A stretch of 25,353 nucleotides of DNA from Candidatus Falkowbacteria bacterium CG10_big_fil_rev_8_21_14_0_10_43_11 (GCA_002778635.1 PFAS01000014.1:1-25353); one strand, 5' to 3'. Shown: positions 8,287-16,149, numbered from the stretch's first letter. Program-made: numbers and translations. The notes: generated by a model not told the origin, from the sequence alone.

Positions 8287-8850
8287 CTACTGTTTAATTA
8301 GCATTTTTTTAAGTAAAACTAACGCCCGCCGATAGCGGCTTTTAACCGTATTTAGCGGCTCCCGCAAGGATTGCGCGATTTCCCGAAAATTTAATTCCTG
8401 ATTATGGCGTAAAGACACTACTTCCGCGTATTTTTTAGGAAGTTGTTTCGCCGCCGTTGATAATTTATTCGCCAATAACTTTTTATCAGCCAAAACATCC
8501 GGCGCGTCCGCTTCATCAATAAAATTTTCTATCCCCAAATCTTGATTATTAATTTTTTCCCATTCGGAGAAAGAAATCGCCCGTTTTTTCTTTAGCCAAT
8601 CCAAGCCGGTGTTTTTGGCGATTTGATAAAGCCAAGATTTAAATTTTTTAGTTTGGTCAAATTTTTTTAAGTGGCGCCAAACTTTTACGAAAGTTTCTTG
8701 CGCGATATCTTCCGCGTCATCGCTATTTTGCGCGTAGCGAAAAGCCAGCCGGTAAATTGCCGAGAGATGGCGCGCCACTAATGTTTTTAAGGCTTCGTTA
8801 TTTCCTTTAGCCGCTAAATTGGTTAATTGTTCGTCGTTAAGGTTTTCCAT
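8287..8850 (-). CDS. ECF-type RNA polymerase sigma factor
   Basis: A 187-residue sigma-70 family factor with only regions 2 and 4. Region 2 (about 18-85) contains LVARHLSAIYRLAFRYAQN, then DAEDIAQETFVKVWR and a WLYQIAKNTGLDWL segment. Region 4 (about 125-183) contains LPKKYAEVVSLRHNQELNFR and a helix-turn-helix with TVKSRYRRAL. It should direct polymerase to envelope-stress-type promoters. The frame can be extended upstream, but the ATG at 8850 starts at the usual point for the family (MENLNDEQLTNLAAKGN) and lies 10 bases after a good promoter. It heads the eight-gene minus-strand run, so the MacAB-like transporter is the most likely target; I did not find a matching ECF-type promoter motif. 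Confidence 0.92.
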   Translation of the reverse strand: MENLNDEQLTNLAAKGNNEALKTLVARHLSAIYRLAFRYAQNSDDAEDIAQETFVKVWRHLKKFDQTKKFKSWLYQIAKNTGLDWLKKKRAISFSEWEKINNQDLGIENFIDEADAPDVLADKKLLANKLSTAAKQLPKKYAEVVSLRHNQELNFREIAQSLREPLNTVKSRYRRALVLLKKMLIKQ

Positions 8851-8860
8851 AATAATTTTT

Positions 8861-8888
8861 ACTATAACACAGGCGGCTCTCTTTTCAA
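8861..8888 (-). promoter_or_regulatory. Extended -10 promoter for the ECF sigma gene
   Basis: On the minus strand TTGAAA (8883-8888) and TATAGT (8861-8866) are 16 bases apart, and TG precedes the -10 box by one base (extended -10). The start codon is only 10 bases downstream, giving an expected untranslated leader of about 3-5 nt. It is divergent from the promoter of the gene at 8963. Confidence 0.65.
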
Positions 8889-8899
8889 GCGCCGATTTT

Positions 8900-8928
8900 T
8901 TGCTTTTATCTAAAAAAAGAAGTATAAT
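8900..8928 (+). promoter_or_regulatory. Promoter for the small membrane protein at 8963
   Basis: TTGCTT (8900-8905) and a perfect TATAAT (8923-8928) are separated by 17 bases. The ATG is 34 bases downstream, so this transcript has a short leader. It lies back to back with the ECF sigma promoter. Confidence 0.55.
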
Positions 8929-8962
8929 AATAAAAACGCTTATTATTTTTAACCATAAAAAT

Positions 8963-9277
8963 ATGACCAAACCACGATTAATTTTACAAAGCTTTTTTAA
9001 CTCGCTTGGAGTGTTCGTTTACGTGAGCGGGATCGCGGCTTTGATTACCAACGGCGAAAAACTATTCGGCAAAATAAACAGCATTTGGGGCCCGATACTT
9101 TTTTTAATGCTGTTCGTGGTTTCGGCTTTAATTACTGCTACTCTGGTATTCGGCCGGCCGATTTATTTATATTTTAACGAGAAAAAGCGAGAGGGGATTA
9201 AACTGTTTTTTTATACGGTTGGATGGCTGGTAGCGATGACGATAACGGTGCTTTTAATAATAGCGGCAAGCAAATAA
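8963..9277 (+). CDS. Small three-helix membrane protein, unknown function
   Basis: A 104-residue protein with three predicted membrane helices (about 13-29, 39-64 and 81-102) and a short basic loop (FNEKKREGIK) between the last two. I recognise no family. I chose the ATG at 8963 because it follows a good promoter by 34 bases; the longer in-frame extension would overlap the divergent sigma gene. It is transcribed with the PAP2-LssY_C gene 9 bases downstream. A role in the envelope or lipid-carrier cycle is suggested only by its neighbours. Confidence 0.7.
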   Translation: MTKPRLILQSFFNSLGVFVYVSGIAALITNGEKLFGKINSIWGPILFLMLFVVSALITATLVFGRPIYLYFNEKKREGIKLFFYTVGWLVAMTITVLLIIAASK

Positions 9278-9286
9278 ATCAAATTT

Positions 9287-10813
9287 ATGGCGATAAAATT
9301 CGTTAAGTCAGTGGTAAAATCAGCCGGCAGGGGAGTGTCCGGCGACCCGGAAGTGCGAAAAGTATTAGCGCGTTACCCGCGCTTTTTTGGTTTTATCAAG
9401 CGCCGTTTGACGCCAGACGAAAAATTTGGCTTGATTTTGACGCTAGGGACGATTTTTGCTTTAATTTTTATTTTTCTTTTTTTTGCCATTTGCCGGGATT
9501 TAATCGGCAACGACCCGTTAGTCGCGGCGGATTTGCGCATTATTAATTTGGTGCAAATTTTCCGCCATCCCGTTTTAAACCAAGTTATGCTGTTTATCAC
9601 TTATTTAGGCAATTGGCAGACGATTTTGTCCGGTTTAATTTTCGTTTGCTTTTATTTAGTGACGGCAAAGCGGTTTTATTATTTGTTTACCGTGATTTTT
9701 TCCACCGGCGGGGCGGTGATTTTTGGAACGGCGATAAAATATATTTTCGCCCGACTGCGGCCGCCGCTGGTCGACACTTTAGCCGCCGCCGACGGTTACA
9801 GTTTTCCCAGCGGCCACATCTTCGTTTCTTTGGCGTTTTACGGACTAATAGCTTATTTTATTTTTCACCGCCAAAAAAATTTTTGGGTAAGATTTGCGAC
9901 CGTATTTATCGCCACGCTGGCAATTTCAGCGATTGGTTTTTCGCGCGTTTATTTGGGAGTGCATTGGCCCTCCGACGTGCTGGCGGGTCTTGTGGCCGGT
10001 TTGGCTCTGTTCGCCATTTCCGTCACCGCACTCGAGATGCGCCGGAAATTTAATCTCCGGCCGCGAGGGACTTTGCTGTTTACCCGCCGAACGAGATTAA
10101 TCGTCAGCGCGTTGCTGTTCGCGCTTTGGCTCGGATATTTAATTTATTTTTTTAACGCCAATCCGCTACTTGCGCGTCAGACCCTGCCGGTGGAACAAAA
10201 AGTGCCGTTAGGCGAGACCGATATTCCCGACGGCATATTTTTGCGCGTGCCCAAAAACAGCGAAACCATTACCGGCGTTCCCATGGAGCCGCTTAACGTC
10301 ATTGTTGTCGGCGGACGGAAAAATTTAGAGCAAATTTTTACGAAAGCCGGCTGGTTTTTAACCGACCCGCTGACGCCGCGGACGCTTTGGCGTTTGGTTA
10401 AAGCGTCGATTTACAATCAGCCTTACGAACGCGCGCCGGGCACGCCTACTTTTTGGGACGCGCGGCCCAACGATTTTTCTTTTGCCCAAGAAACAGCCGA
10501 ACAATCGGTGCGGGAACGAAATCACATTCATTTTTGGAATACTCCTTTTGTTTTGGCGGACGGACGGCAAGTTTGGTTCGCAACGGCGCATTTTGACAAA
10601 GAAATTCAGTTGGTAAAAAATATTTTTCCCGCGCACGTGATTGACCCGGCGATTGATAAAGAGCGCGATAAAGTGAAGCGCGATTTGACTGGGGCCGGCG
10701 GAGTTGAATCAATCAAAGAGTTTCAAATAGTGGAGCCGACTTTGGGCAAAAACCAAGCGGGTGACTTATTTTTTACCGACGGTAAAGCTGAAATTATTTT
10801 TCTTGAGCCGTAA
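9287..10813 (+). CDS. PAP2-family phosphatase fused to LssY_C domain
   Basis: A 508-residue multi-helix membrane protein. The PAP2 core shows all three catalytic motifs: K151-x6-R158-P159 (KYIFARLRP), PSGH at 174-177, and SR-x5-H-x3-D at 219-230 (SRVYLGVHWPSD). A last membrane helix near 271-288 is followed by a soluble LssY C-terminal domain (about 335-480) with NVIVVGGRKNLEQIFTKAGW and a RNHIHFWNTPF strand. PAP2 enzymes dephosphorylate lipid phosphates. Lying three genes before mraY, this one plausibly recycles undecaprenyl pyrophosphate, but phosphatidic acid or another lipid is possible. LssY_C function is not established. The N-terminal 40 residues are basic and probably cytoplasmic. Confidence 0.88.
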   Translation: MAIKFVKSVVKSAGRGVSGDPEVRKVLARYPRFFGFIKRRLTPDEKFGLILTLGTIFALIFIFLFFAICRDLIGNDPLVAADLRIINLVQIFRHPVLNQVMLFITYLGNWQTILSGLIFVCFYLVTAKRFYYLFTVIFSTGGAVIFGTAIKYIFARLRPPLVDTLAAADGYSFPSGHIFVSLAFYGLIAYFIFHRQKNFWVRFATVFIATLAISAIGFSRVYLGVHWPSDVLAGLVAGLALFAISVTALEMRRKFNLRPRGTLLFTRRTRLIVSALLFALWLGYLIYFFNANPLLARQTLPVEQKVPLGETDIPDGIFLRVPKNSETITGVPMEPLNVIVVGGRKNLEQIFTKAGWFLTDPLTPRTLWRLVKASIYNQPYERAPGTPTFWDARPNDFSFAQETAEQSVRERNHIHFWNTPFVLADGRQVWFATAHFDKEIQLVKNIFPAHVIDPAIDKERDKVKRDLTGAGGVESIKEFQIVEPTLGKNQAGDLFFTDGKAEIIFLEP

Positions 10814-10880
10814 ACCCCGTAATAAATTACGCTAAAAGCAACGGCCATGTTTGTTTTACGGTTAAAAAAGCCGTCGGTTA

Positions 10881-10908
10881 TTGTAATTAGCCGCTACTTT
10901 GCTACAAT
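10881..10908 (+). promoter_or_regulatory. Extended -10 promoter giving a leaderless mRNA
   Basis: TTGTAA (10881-10886) and TACAAT (10903-10908) are 16 bases apart, with TGC just before the -10 box. Exactly six bases separate the -10 box from the ATG at 10915, so the normal initiation point is the A of the start codon. Confidence 0.6.
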
Positions 10909-10914
10909 ATAGCC

Positions 10915-11328
10915 ATGGGCATTAATTTATCCCAAATCTATGGTTTATTGCATTTTAAAGCTCAAAACGCTAAAACCGGCTTGAGTATTTTATGGCGGGA
11001 CACAGGCGTTAGATTAATGACGCTGGTAAGTTTATTGTTAAACAGCGTTAACTGGAGCATGGCCGTTTTTATTAATTTAAAAATTACCGATGAAATTATA
11101 GCTTTGCACCACAACATTTATTTTGGCATTACCTTAATCGGCCCGGCCAAAGAAGTTTATTTTATTCCTTTTTTCGGCCTGCTGATTATAATAATTAATG
11201 TTTTTTTAGCTTACCTGGTCAAAGAAGACGACCGATTTTTTATGAGTGTTTTCGGCTTAAGTTCAATTTTAGCGAATGTTTTTTTAACCCTTGGGCTGGC
11301 AGCCGTGATGTTGATTAATTTTAGATAA
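10915..11328 (+). CDS. Four-helix membrane protein upstream of mraY
   Basis: A 137-residue integral membrane protein of no family I recognise. Hydrophobic stretches lie at about 32-53, 66-78 (weak), 81-100 and 108-135. The N-terminal 30 residues are cytoplasmic-like and include FKAQNAKTGLSILWRDTGVR. It ends 4 bases before the mraY start, so the two are co-transcribed and probably translationally coupled. The promoter places transcription start at the ATG itself. Its fixed position ahead of mraY suggests an envelope role, but nothing in the sequence defines one. Confidence 0.75.
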   Translation: MGINLSQIYGLLHFKAQNAKTGLSILWRDTGVRLMTLVSLLLNSVNWSMAVFINLKITDEIIALHHNIYFGITLIGPAKEVYFIPFFGLLIIIINVFLAYLVKEDDRFFMSVFGLSSILANVFLTLGLAAVMLINFR

Positions 11329-11332
11329 GCTT

Positions 11333-12367
11333 ATGGAAAATTTTTACATTATCAAAATTTTATTTTTAACCGCTCTGTCGGCGATAATGGCGCTTTTATG
11401 GACGCCGCTTTTGACTCATTTTTTATATAAATATAAATTAGGCAAAAGCATCAGAAATAACGGCGCAACGCCGGTTTTTACCGCTTTGCATAAAGCTAAA
11501 GAGGGTACGCCAACGATGGGCGGACTGATTGTTTGGGTAACGGTTTTAATAGTGGCTTTAGTATTTTTTTACGCGGCTAAATTCGTTGACTTTTACTTTT
11601 TCCAGCAAATGAATTTTTTAACTCGCAGCCAGACGCTTTTGCCGCTCGGCTGTTTAGTCGCCGCGGCCGTCGTCGGCTTGTTTGACGATATTTTAGACGT
11701 TCGCGGCCAAGGCAAAGGAGGAATGCGGATGCGGCAGCGGATCATATTGTACGCGCTTATCGCGGCGGCAGGGGCGCTTTGGTTTTTTTATAAGCTTGAT
11801 TGGGATTTGTTGCATGTGCCGTTTGTCGGTAATTTTCAGGTTGGCTTATGGTATGTTCCCATTTTTATTTTTATCATCGTGGCGACTGCTTTTTCGGTCA
11901 ATGAAATTGACGGGCTGGACGGCCTTGCCGGCGGCACGCTTTTAACCGCTTTTGGCGCTTACGGCGTGATTGCTTTTGTGCAGGGCAAGTACGATTTGGC
12001 CGCTTTTTGCGGTGTCATCATCGGCGCACTCGTCGCATTTTTATGGTTTAACATCAAACCGGCTCGTTTTATTATGGGCGATACGGGCGCGATGTCGCTC
12101 GGCGTCACGCTCGGCATTATCGCCATGCTGACCAACCAAGCGCTGCTTTTGCCGATTATCGGCGTTCTGTTCGTCGTTGAGTCGCTTTCTTTTTTAATCC
12201 AAGTTACTTCCAAAAAATTACGCGGCAAAAAAGTATTTTTGTCTTCGCCGATCCACCATCATCTGGAAGCCATCGGCTGGCCGGAATATAAAATCGTGAT
12301 GCGTTTTTGGCTTATTTCCGGCGCGTCAGCAGTAATTGGGTTAATTTTATTTTTACTTGATAAGTAA
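11333..12367 (+). CDS. mraY: Phospho-MurNAc-pentapeptide transferase
   Basis: A 344-residue polytopic membrane enzyme that transfers phospho-MurNAc-pentapeptide from UDP to undecaprenyl phosphate, forming lipid I. Family signatures are present: KEGTPTMGGLIVW near 56-68, a magnesium-site region NEIDGLDGLAGG (D193 and D196), FIMGDTGAMSLG (D250) and the histidine cluster SPIHHHLEAIGW with H308-H310. The usual NLTDGLDG reads NEIDGLDG here, which is a small deviation. Length is close to the usual 320-360 residues. It follows the unknown membrane gene by 4 bases. In most bacteria murD comes next; here an unknown coiled-coil gene does. Confidence 0.97.
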   Translation: MENFYIIKILFLTALSAIMALLWTPLLTHFLYKYKLGKSIRNNGATPVFTALHKAKEGTPTMGGLIVWVTVLIVALVFFYAAKFVDFYFFQQMNFLTRSQTLLPLGCLVAAAVVGLFDDILDVRGQGKGGMRMRQRIILYALIAAAGALWFFYKLDWDLLHVPFVGNFQVGLWYVPIFIFIIVATAFSVNEIDGLDGLAGGTLLTAFGAYGVIAFVQGKYDLAAFCGVIIGALVAFLWFNIKPARFIMGDTGAMSLGVTLGIIAMLTNQALLLPIIGVLFVVESLSFLIQVTSKKLRGKKVFLSSPIHHHLEAIGWPEYKIVMRFWLISGASAVIGLILFLLDK

Positions 12368-12386
12368 TTAATTAAGCCAAAAAAAT

Positions 12387-13001
12387 ATGAGAAGAGAAAC
12401 TTTAGGAAAATTTGAACCAATTAAAACTTTTGATTTAAACGAGGAGGAGGAAAAAAGATTAAAAACAGATTGGATGAATGCCATGGAAGAACACGCAGAG
12501 TTTAGGCATAAGGAAAAAGAAGCGGCGCGAGCCGGCAACCATCCGCTTCTTGAAGAAACTACTGCCGCTAACAGAAAGCTTAATGACGCAACGCAAGAAA
12601 TCAAGCGGCGCGGCGGATTAGTGGAACGAGAAATTTCTCATCGGGCAATGAAAGAAATAGCCGCTAATCCGGAAAATTTTGCTCTCAAATACCCGGAGTT
12701 AGTCAAACAGGCGCTGGTTAATGAGATAGTAAGAATTAATAATTTGGAGATAAATATTAAAGAAAAAATAGTGCCATTGCGTCTTTTGGGTCTTGAATTA
12801 GCAAATACAAAAAGAAGGGGAAATATAAATAATTCAGAATATAAGGAAAAATTGGCTATATTTCAAAATGCGGAAAAAATGGCAATAGCAGAAAAAAACG
12901 AAGTAATGCAAAGATTTATTAAAGTCCTTGAGAGGCCAGAGGCGGAAAGAATATACGCGGAACAAAAGGAAAAAAACAAAGGACAATTTTTTCTGGATTA
13001 A
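12387..13001 (+). CDS. Charged coiled-coil protein between mraY and ftsW
   Basis: A 204-residue soluble protein, highly charged and helical, with no signal peptide, membrane helix or recognised motif. Long stretches rich in Glu, Lys, Arg and Ala (about 15-80 and 140-200) look coiled-coil-prone, and the middle (about 85-125) reads like an amphipathic helical domain. It lies 19 bases after mraY and 12 bases before ftsW, the slot that holds murD in the standard division and cell-wall cluster. Its codons favour AGA and ATA and its base composition is more AT-rich than the flanking enzymes, which suggests later acquisition or relaxed selection. It is not a MurD: no P-loop or ligase motif is present. 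A structural or regulatory role in septal synthesis is possible but unproven. Confidence 0.75.
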   Translation: MRRETLGKFEPIKTFDLNEEEEKRLKTDWMNAMEEHAEFRHKEKEAARAGNHPLLEETTAANRKLNDATQEIKRRGGLVEREISHRAMKEIAANPENFALKYPELVKQALVNEIVRINNLEINIKEKIVPLRLLGLELANTKRRGNINNSEYKEKLAIFQNAEKMAIAEKNEVMQRFIKVLERPEAERIYAEQKEKNKGQFFLD

Positions 13002-13013
13002 CTAAATTAATTT

Positions 13014-14165
13014 ATGTTTCAAAGGAGGCTGAATAGGTTCAAATCAATGTTCGCCGGTTTAATCCGCGAGCGGGGAAATTACCACGCTCCCGACCCTTTT
13101 ATCATTGCCATTATTCTTGTAATAGTTATTTTTGGCCTAGTAATGCTTTCATCCGCCTCTAGCGCGATTTCTTTTATCAAATATCAATCGGCTTACGCTA
13201 TTTTTTATAAACAGCTTTTCGGCTTGGCAATGGGGCTTGGTTTGTTTTTTTTCTTAAGCCGGTTTGATTACCATAATTATAAAAAAGTGGCGCTCGGACT
13301 GTTGGTTTTTTCGTTGCTGTTATTGTTAATAGTTTTTATCCCTACTTTCAGTGCCGGATGGGGCAACGCCAGAAGCTGGGTTAATATTTTTGGCTTTTCG
13401 CTTCAGCCCTCGGAAATCGTAAAACTGTCGTTTCTGTTGTATTTGGCCGCCTGGATTGAAAAGCGCGGCAAGGATTTGATTGATTTGCACCACGGCACTA
13501 TGCCTTTAATAGTTTTATTGGCCGTAATCAGCGTTTTGATGCTCCTGCAGCCGGATACTGGCACGCTTTTTATCATGCTTTTGATTTCGCTTGCGGTATA
13601 TTTTGTCGGCGGCGGGAACTTAAAGCATATTTTCGTCATCGGCCTCGCGGGCGCGTTTATTTTATTTATTATGATCAAAATCGCGCCGTATCAAATGGAT
13701 CGCTTTCATTGTTTTTTTGATTCTAATTTCAGCCCGGAAGATAAGTGTTATCAAATCAATCAATCGTTAATCGCCGTCGGCTCCGGCGGATTTTGGGGCA
13801 GGGGATTCGGCAATTCACGCCAAAAATTCCGTTATTTGCCGGAAGTGCAAGGAGACGCGATTTTTCCGATTATCGCCGAAGAAGTCGGTTTTGTAATCTC
13901 AGCTATTTTAGTAGCGTTGTACGCCTTATTATTTTATCGCGGCTATTTAATTTCCCAAAGCGCGCCGGACATGTACGGCCGCCTGCTCGCCATCGGCATT
14001 GTTACCTGGTTTTGCTCGCAGGCGTTTATTAACATCGCCGGCATGATTAATTTAATGCCGATGACCGGCGTGCCCTTGCCTTTTATCAGTTACGGCGGTA
14101 GCGCGATGATGGCGGCGCTCGCCGCCGCGGGGATTTTGATTAATGTGTCTAAACAGACAAAGTAA
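13014..14165 (+). CDS. ftsW: FtsW/RodA-family (SEDS) peptidoglycan polymerase
   Basis: A 383-residue SEDS protein with about ten membrane helices. SEDS proteins polymerise lipid II into glycan strands with a partner class B PBP. Signatures include RSWVNIFGFSLQPSEIVKLS, LLQPDTGT, the large loop carrying the QGDAIFPIIAEEVGF motif, and MPMTGVPLPFISYGGSAMM. The N-terminus has a short basic cytoplasmic segment (MFQRRLNRFKSMFAGLIRER). The loop near residues 225-250 contains two cysteines (FHCFFDSNFSPEDKCYQ), which could pair outside the membrane. Its position before murG favours FtsW (septal) over RodA, although sequence alone does not settle it. Confidence 0.93.
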   Translation: MFQRRLNRFKSMFAGLIRERGNYHAPDPFIIAIILVIVIFGLVMLSSASSAISFIKYQSAYAIFYKQLFGLAMGLGLFFFLSRFDYHNYKKVALGLLVFSLLLLLIVFIPTFSAGWGNARSWVNIFGFSLQPSEIVKLSFLLYLAAWIEKRGKDLIDLHHGTMPLIVLLAVISVLMLLQPDTGTLFIMLLISLAVYFVGGGNLKHIFVIGLAGAFILFIMIKIAPYQMDRFHCFFDSNFSPEDKCYQINQSLIAVGSGGFWGRGFGNSRQKFRYLPEVQGDAIFPIIAEEVGFVISAILVALYALLFYRGYLISQSAPDMYGRLLAIGIVTWFCSQAFINIAGMINLMPMTGVPLPFISYGGSAMMAALAAAGILINVSKQTK

Positions 14166-14250
14166 TCGCAAATATTAAATTGAACGGAAATTTAACGATA
14201 CTTAACTAGAGAAATTTAATATGCAACAGAACATTTCCAATGGTATAAAA

Positions 14251-15306
14251 ATGAAAATTTTATTAACTGGCGGCGGCACCGGCGGTTCGGTAACCCCATT
14301 GCTTGCCGTATTTGATGAGTTACGCGTTACGCGAGATGCGTTATGCGACTTTGAGTATTTGTGGGTCGGAACAAAAAGCGGACCGGAAAAGGAGATGGTC
14401 GCGCGGGAGGGGATTGAATTTAAAGCTATCGCCGCGGGGAAATTCCGGCGGTATTTTTCGGCGCGCAATTTAATTGACCCGTTTTTCGTAATTATTGGTT
14501 TTTTTCAATCACTAGTCATTATTTTAAAATTTAAACCGGATTGGATTATTACCGCCGGCGGATTCGTGAGCGTACCGGTTTTTTGGGTCGGCTGGCTAAC
14601 GCGCAAAAAAATGATTGTGCACCAGCAGGATGTCCGCGCCGGGCTCGCGAATAAATTAATGGCGCCGCTCGCGAAATTCGTAACGGTAACTTTTGAGAAA
14701 TCACTGCAAGATTACGGGCCGGAAGCGAAATGGATTGGAAACCCTGTTAGAGGTAAGAAGCTAGAAGTAAAAAGTAAAAAGTACTTTAATTTGGCTATAA
14801 ATATGCCAGTGCTCTTAATTTTGGGTGGGGGGACGGGGTCGGCGTTTATTAATAAACTTGTGCTGGAAAGTTTGCCGCAACTGACTAAAATTTGCCAAAT
14901 AATCCATGTTACCGGCAAAGGCAAACAGCCAGCTTTAAAGAAAAATTACCCAAATTATTACCCTTACGAATTTTTAAATACGGAGCAAATGGCGGAAGCT
15001 TACGCGGCGGCAACAATAGTTGTTTCGCGTTGCGGCCTGGCGACTTTGAGCGAATTGTCTTATTTCGGCAAGCCGGCGATTTTAATATACCTGCCAGGTC
15101 ATCAAGAATATAACGCGCGCGTTTTTGAAGAATACGGCGCGGCGATTGTTTTGGACCAGCCGGCGTTAGAGAAGAATTTTTTTATTAAAAAAGTGAAAAA
15201 GTTATTAGCCGATAAAAAATTACAGGCTGATTTGAGCAAAAACATTTCGGAAGTGATAAAAAAAGGAGCGGCGAAAGAGTTGGCAAAAATTATTTTAAAA
15301 AATTAA
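14251..15306 (+). CDS. murG: UDP-GlcNAc:lipid I GlcNAc transferase, variant MurG
   Basis: A 351-residue GT28 enzyme that adds GlcNAc to lipid I on the inner membrane face. It begins MKILLTGGGTGGS; the frame extends 10 codons to an ATG at 14221, but the glycine loop normally lies within a dozen residues of the start. Two features depart from classical MurG. The position after TGG, normally histidine and implicated in catalysis, is Ser13, and the HEQN motif reads HQQD. The nucleotide-binding half is recognisable (LILGGGTGSAFIN, SRCGLATLSELSYFGKPAIL, HQEYNA). Two islands of heptanucleotide repeats lie in the coding sequence, at 14320-14347 and 14744-14785, the second at the junction between the two domains. 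There is no Shine-Dalgarno site at either start. Confidence 0.92.
   Translation: MKILLTGGGTGGSVTPLLAVFDELRVTRDALCDFEYLWVGTKSGPEKEMVAREGIEFKAIAAGKFRRYFSARNLIDPFFVIIGFFQSLVIILKFKPDWIITAGGFVSVPVFWVGWLTRKKMIVHQQDVRAGLANKLMAPLAKFVTVTFEKSLQDYGPEAKWIGNPVRGKKLEVKSKKYFNLAINMPVLLILGGGTGSAFINKLVLESLPQLTKICQIIHVTGKGKQPALKKNYPNYYPYEFLNTEQMAEAYAAATIVVSRCGLATLSELSYFGKPAILIYLPGHQEYNARVFEEYGAAIVLDQPALEKNFFIKKVKKLLADKKLQADLSKNISEVIKKGAAKELAKIILKN
14320..14347. repeat. Heptanucleotide repeat island inside murG
   Basis: Four consecutive 7-base units in strict register; the first two are both TTACGCG and the last is TTATGCG. It encodes about nine residues (around 24-32 of MurG), in the segment following the glycine loop and so probably in a loop or helix end. 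The repeat is in frame because the flanking MurG sequence stays intact. Confidence 0.6.
14744..14785. repeat. Heptanucleotide repeat island at the MurG domain junction
   Basis: About six 7-base units in register. AAGTAAA at 14765 is followed by an identical unit at 14772, then AAGTACT at 14779. The repeat encodes the Lys-rich linker after GNPVRG, between the acceptor and donor domains, where extra residues are most easily tolerated. Confidence 0.65.
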
Positions 15307-15321
15307 TTATATTTTTGTTTC

Positions 15322-15350
15322 TTGACATAATACGGTAAAAAGCATATCTT
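15322..15350 (+). promoter_or_regulatory. Consensus-type promoter for the 15400/15645 gene pair
   Basis: A perfect TTGACA (15322-15327), a 17-base spacer and TATCTT (15345-15350). The leader to the ATG at 15400 is about 43 bases and includes the Shine-Dalgarno AGAGGTGA at 15388-15395. This contrasts with the leaderless arrangement of the cell-wall genes. Confidence 0.65.
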
Positions 15351-15399
15351 TTATTAACCGTAAATAAGTTCTTTTAATCTTAATAAAAGAGGTGAAAAG

Positions 15400-15624
15400 A
15401 TGGACGCAGTGATAACTGGAAATGTTGAAGAAATTCGTTTAGCGGCCGGCACTAAAGTAGCGGTAAGTCAAGATTTCAACCTGCTTTTTAATTTAGGAAG
15501 AGTAAAGGAGGGGAAAGTTGGTTTTATAGTTAAGGATTTAGAAAACGGTTGCGCGCTTGTCCAATGGGAAAATACGCAAAATAGCAGCATTTGTAATATT
15601 AGCTATCTAAGAATTGTTAACTGA
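15400..15624 (+). CDS. Small unknown protein, SH3-like beta content
   Basis: A 74-residue soluble protein, not recognised. It alternates short hydrophobic strands and turns (TKVAVSQDFN, GKVGFIVKDLENGCALVQW, ICNISYLRIVN), a pattern compatible with a small beta-barrel of SH3 or KOW type; this fold guess is inference. Two cysteines (in GCALVQ and SICNIS) are present. It has a clear Shine-Dalgarno site and its own promoter, and is followed 20 bases later by a second unknown gene, so the two form a small operon ended by the hairpin at 16150-16181. Base use is more AT-rich than in murG and murC. Confidence 0.65.
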   Translation: MDAVITGNVEEIRLAAGTKVAVSQDFNLLFNLGRVKEGKVGFIVKDLENGCALVQWENTQNSSICNISYLRIVN

Positions 15625-15644
15625 CCTTTGGAAGGGAGAAAAAA

Positions 15645-16112
15645 ATGCCACTTGAATTTTTAACCAAAGAACAGATAGATAAGTTATTGAGCGGGTTTGT
15701 AGATATATCAGATGGCGCCGAAGAAGATGCTCCTGAAAATGAAGATGATTTTAATTTTGTACCCATGAACCCCTTAAGTTCTTTTTTGTCAGCTAGAACA
15801 AACAAGAACGCTAGAATATGTATGTTAACTAGCGATTTTGTTGACAAGCATCATAACAGCGAAGACATGGGAGAGTTGAAAGAAATTTTAAGGTGGTTAT
15901 TTGTGGGAAAGAACAAAGAGGTCGCCAATACTTTAAAAGAGTTAATTGTAGAAGACGGTTCAGACGCTTCTGTAAAAACGCTGGCGGCAAGATTTTTATT
16001 AATAAGCAAGATACTTCTCGAAACGGCAACCGAACAGCTGCAAAAACAGGAAAACACCGTAAAAGATTTGCGCCAACAAAGAGAAGATGCCTATAATTTG
16101 TTCATTTTTTAA
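15645..16112 (+). CDS. Unknown soluble protein, second gene of accessory pair
   Basis: A 155-residue protein with no recognised family. The first part is acidic (DGAEEDAPENEDD, about 23-35). A mixed segment around 45-70 contains LTSDFVDKHHN, and the C-terminal half is helical (about 75-150) with a coiled-coil-like end (ATEQLQKQENTVKDLRQQRE). There are no membrane helices. The start is supported by GGAAGGGAG at 15630-15638, among the strongest ribosome-binding sites in the window. It is co-transcribed with the 74-residue protein upstream. The pair interrupts the murG-murC order and looks like an inserted cassette. Confidence 0.7.
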   Translation: MPLEFLTKEQIDKLLSGFVDISDGAEEDAPENEDDFNFVPMNPLSSFLSARTNKNARICMLTSDFVDKHHNSEDMGELKEILRWLFVGKNKEVANTLKELIVEDGSDASVKTLAARFLLISKILLETATEQLQKQENTVKDLRQQREDAYNLFIF

Positions 16113-16149
16113 TAAGGCGTATTTCGGAATGCTCTGTAAAGTATAATAA

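Noticed and set aside
8851..8970. Long upstream extension of the ECF sigma factor
   Set aside because: It would cover its own promoter and overlap the divergent gene at 8963; the added residues are unlike any sigma region.
9613..10100. Open frames overlapping the PAP2-LssY_C gene in other frames
   Set aside because: Arg/Phe-rich, no motif, no start signals; the main frame carries all PAP2 catalytic motifs.
14221..14250. Ten-codon N-terminal extension of murG from an upstream ATG
   Set aside because: The glycine-rich loop normally lies within the first dozen residues, as given by the ATG at 14251; the extension has no family match. It remains possible.
16142..16147. TATAAT before the shared terminator
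   Set aside because: No gene follows on the plus strand before the hairpin and no -35 box is evident.
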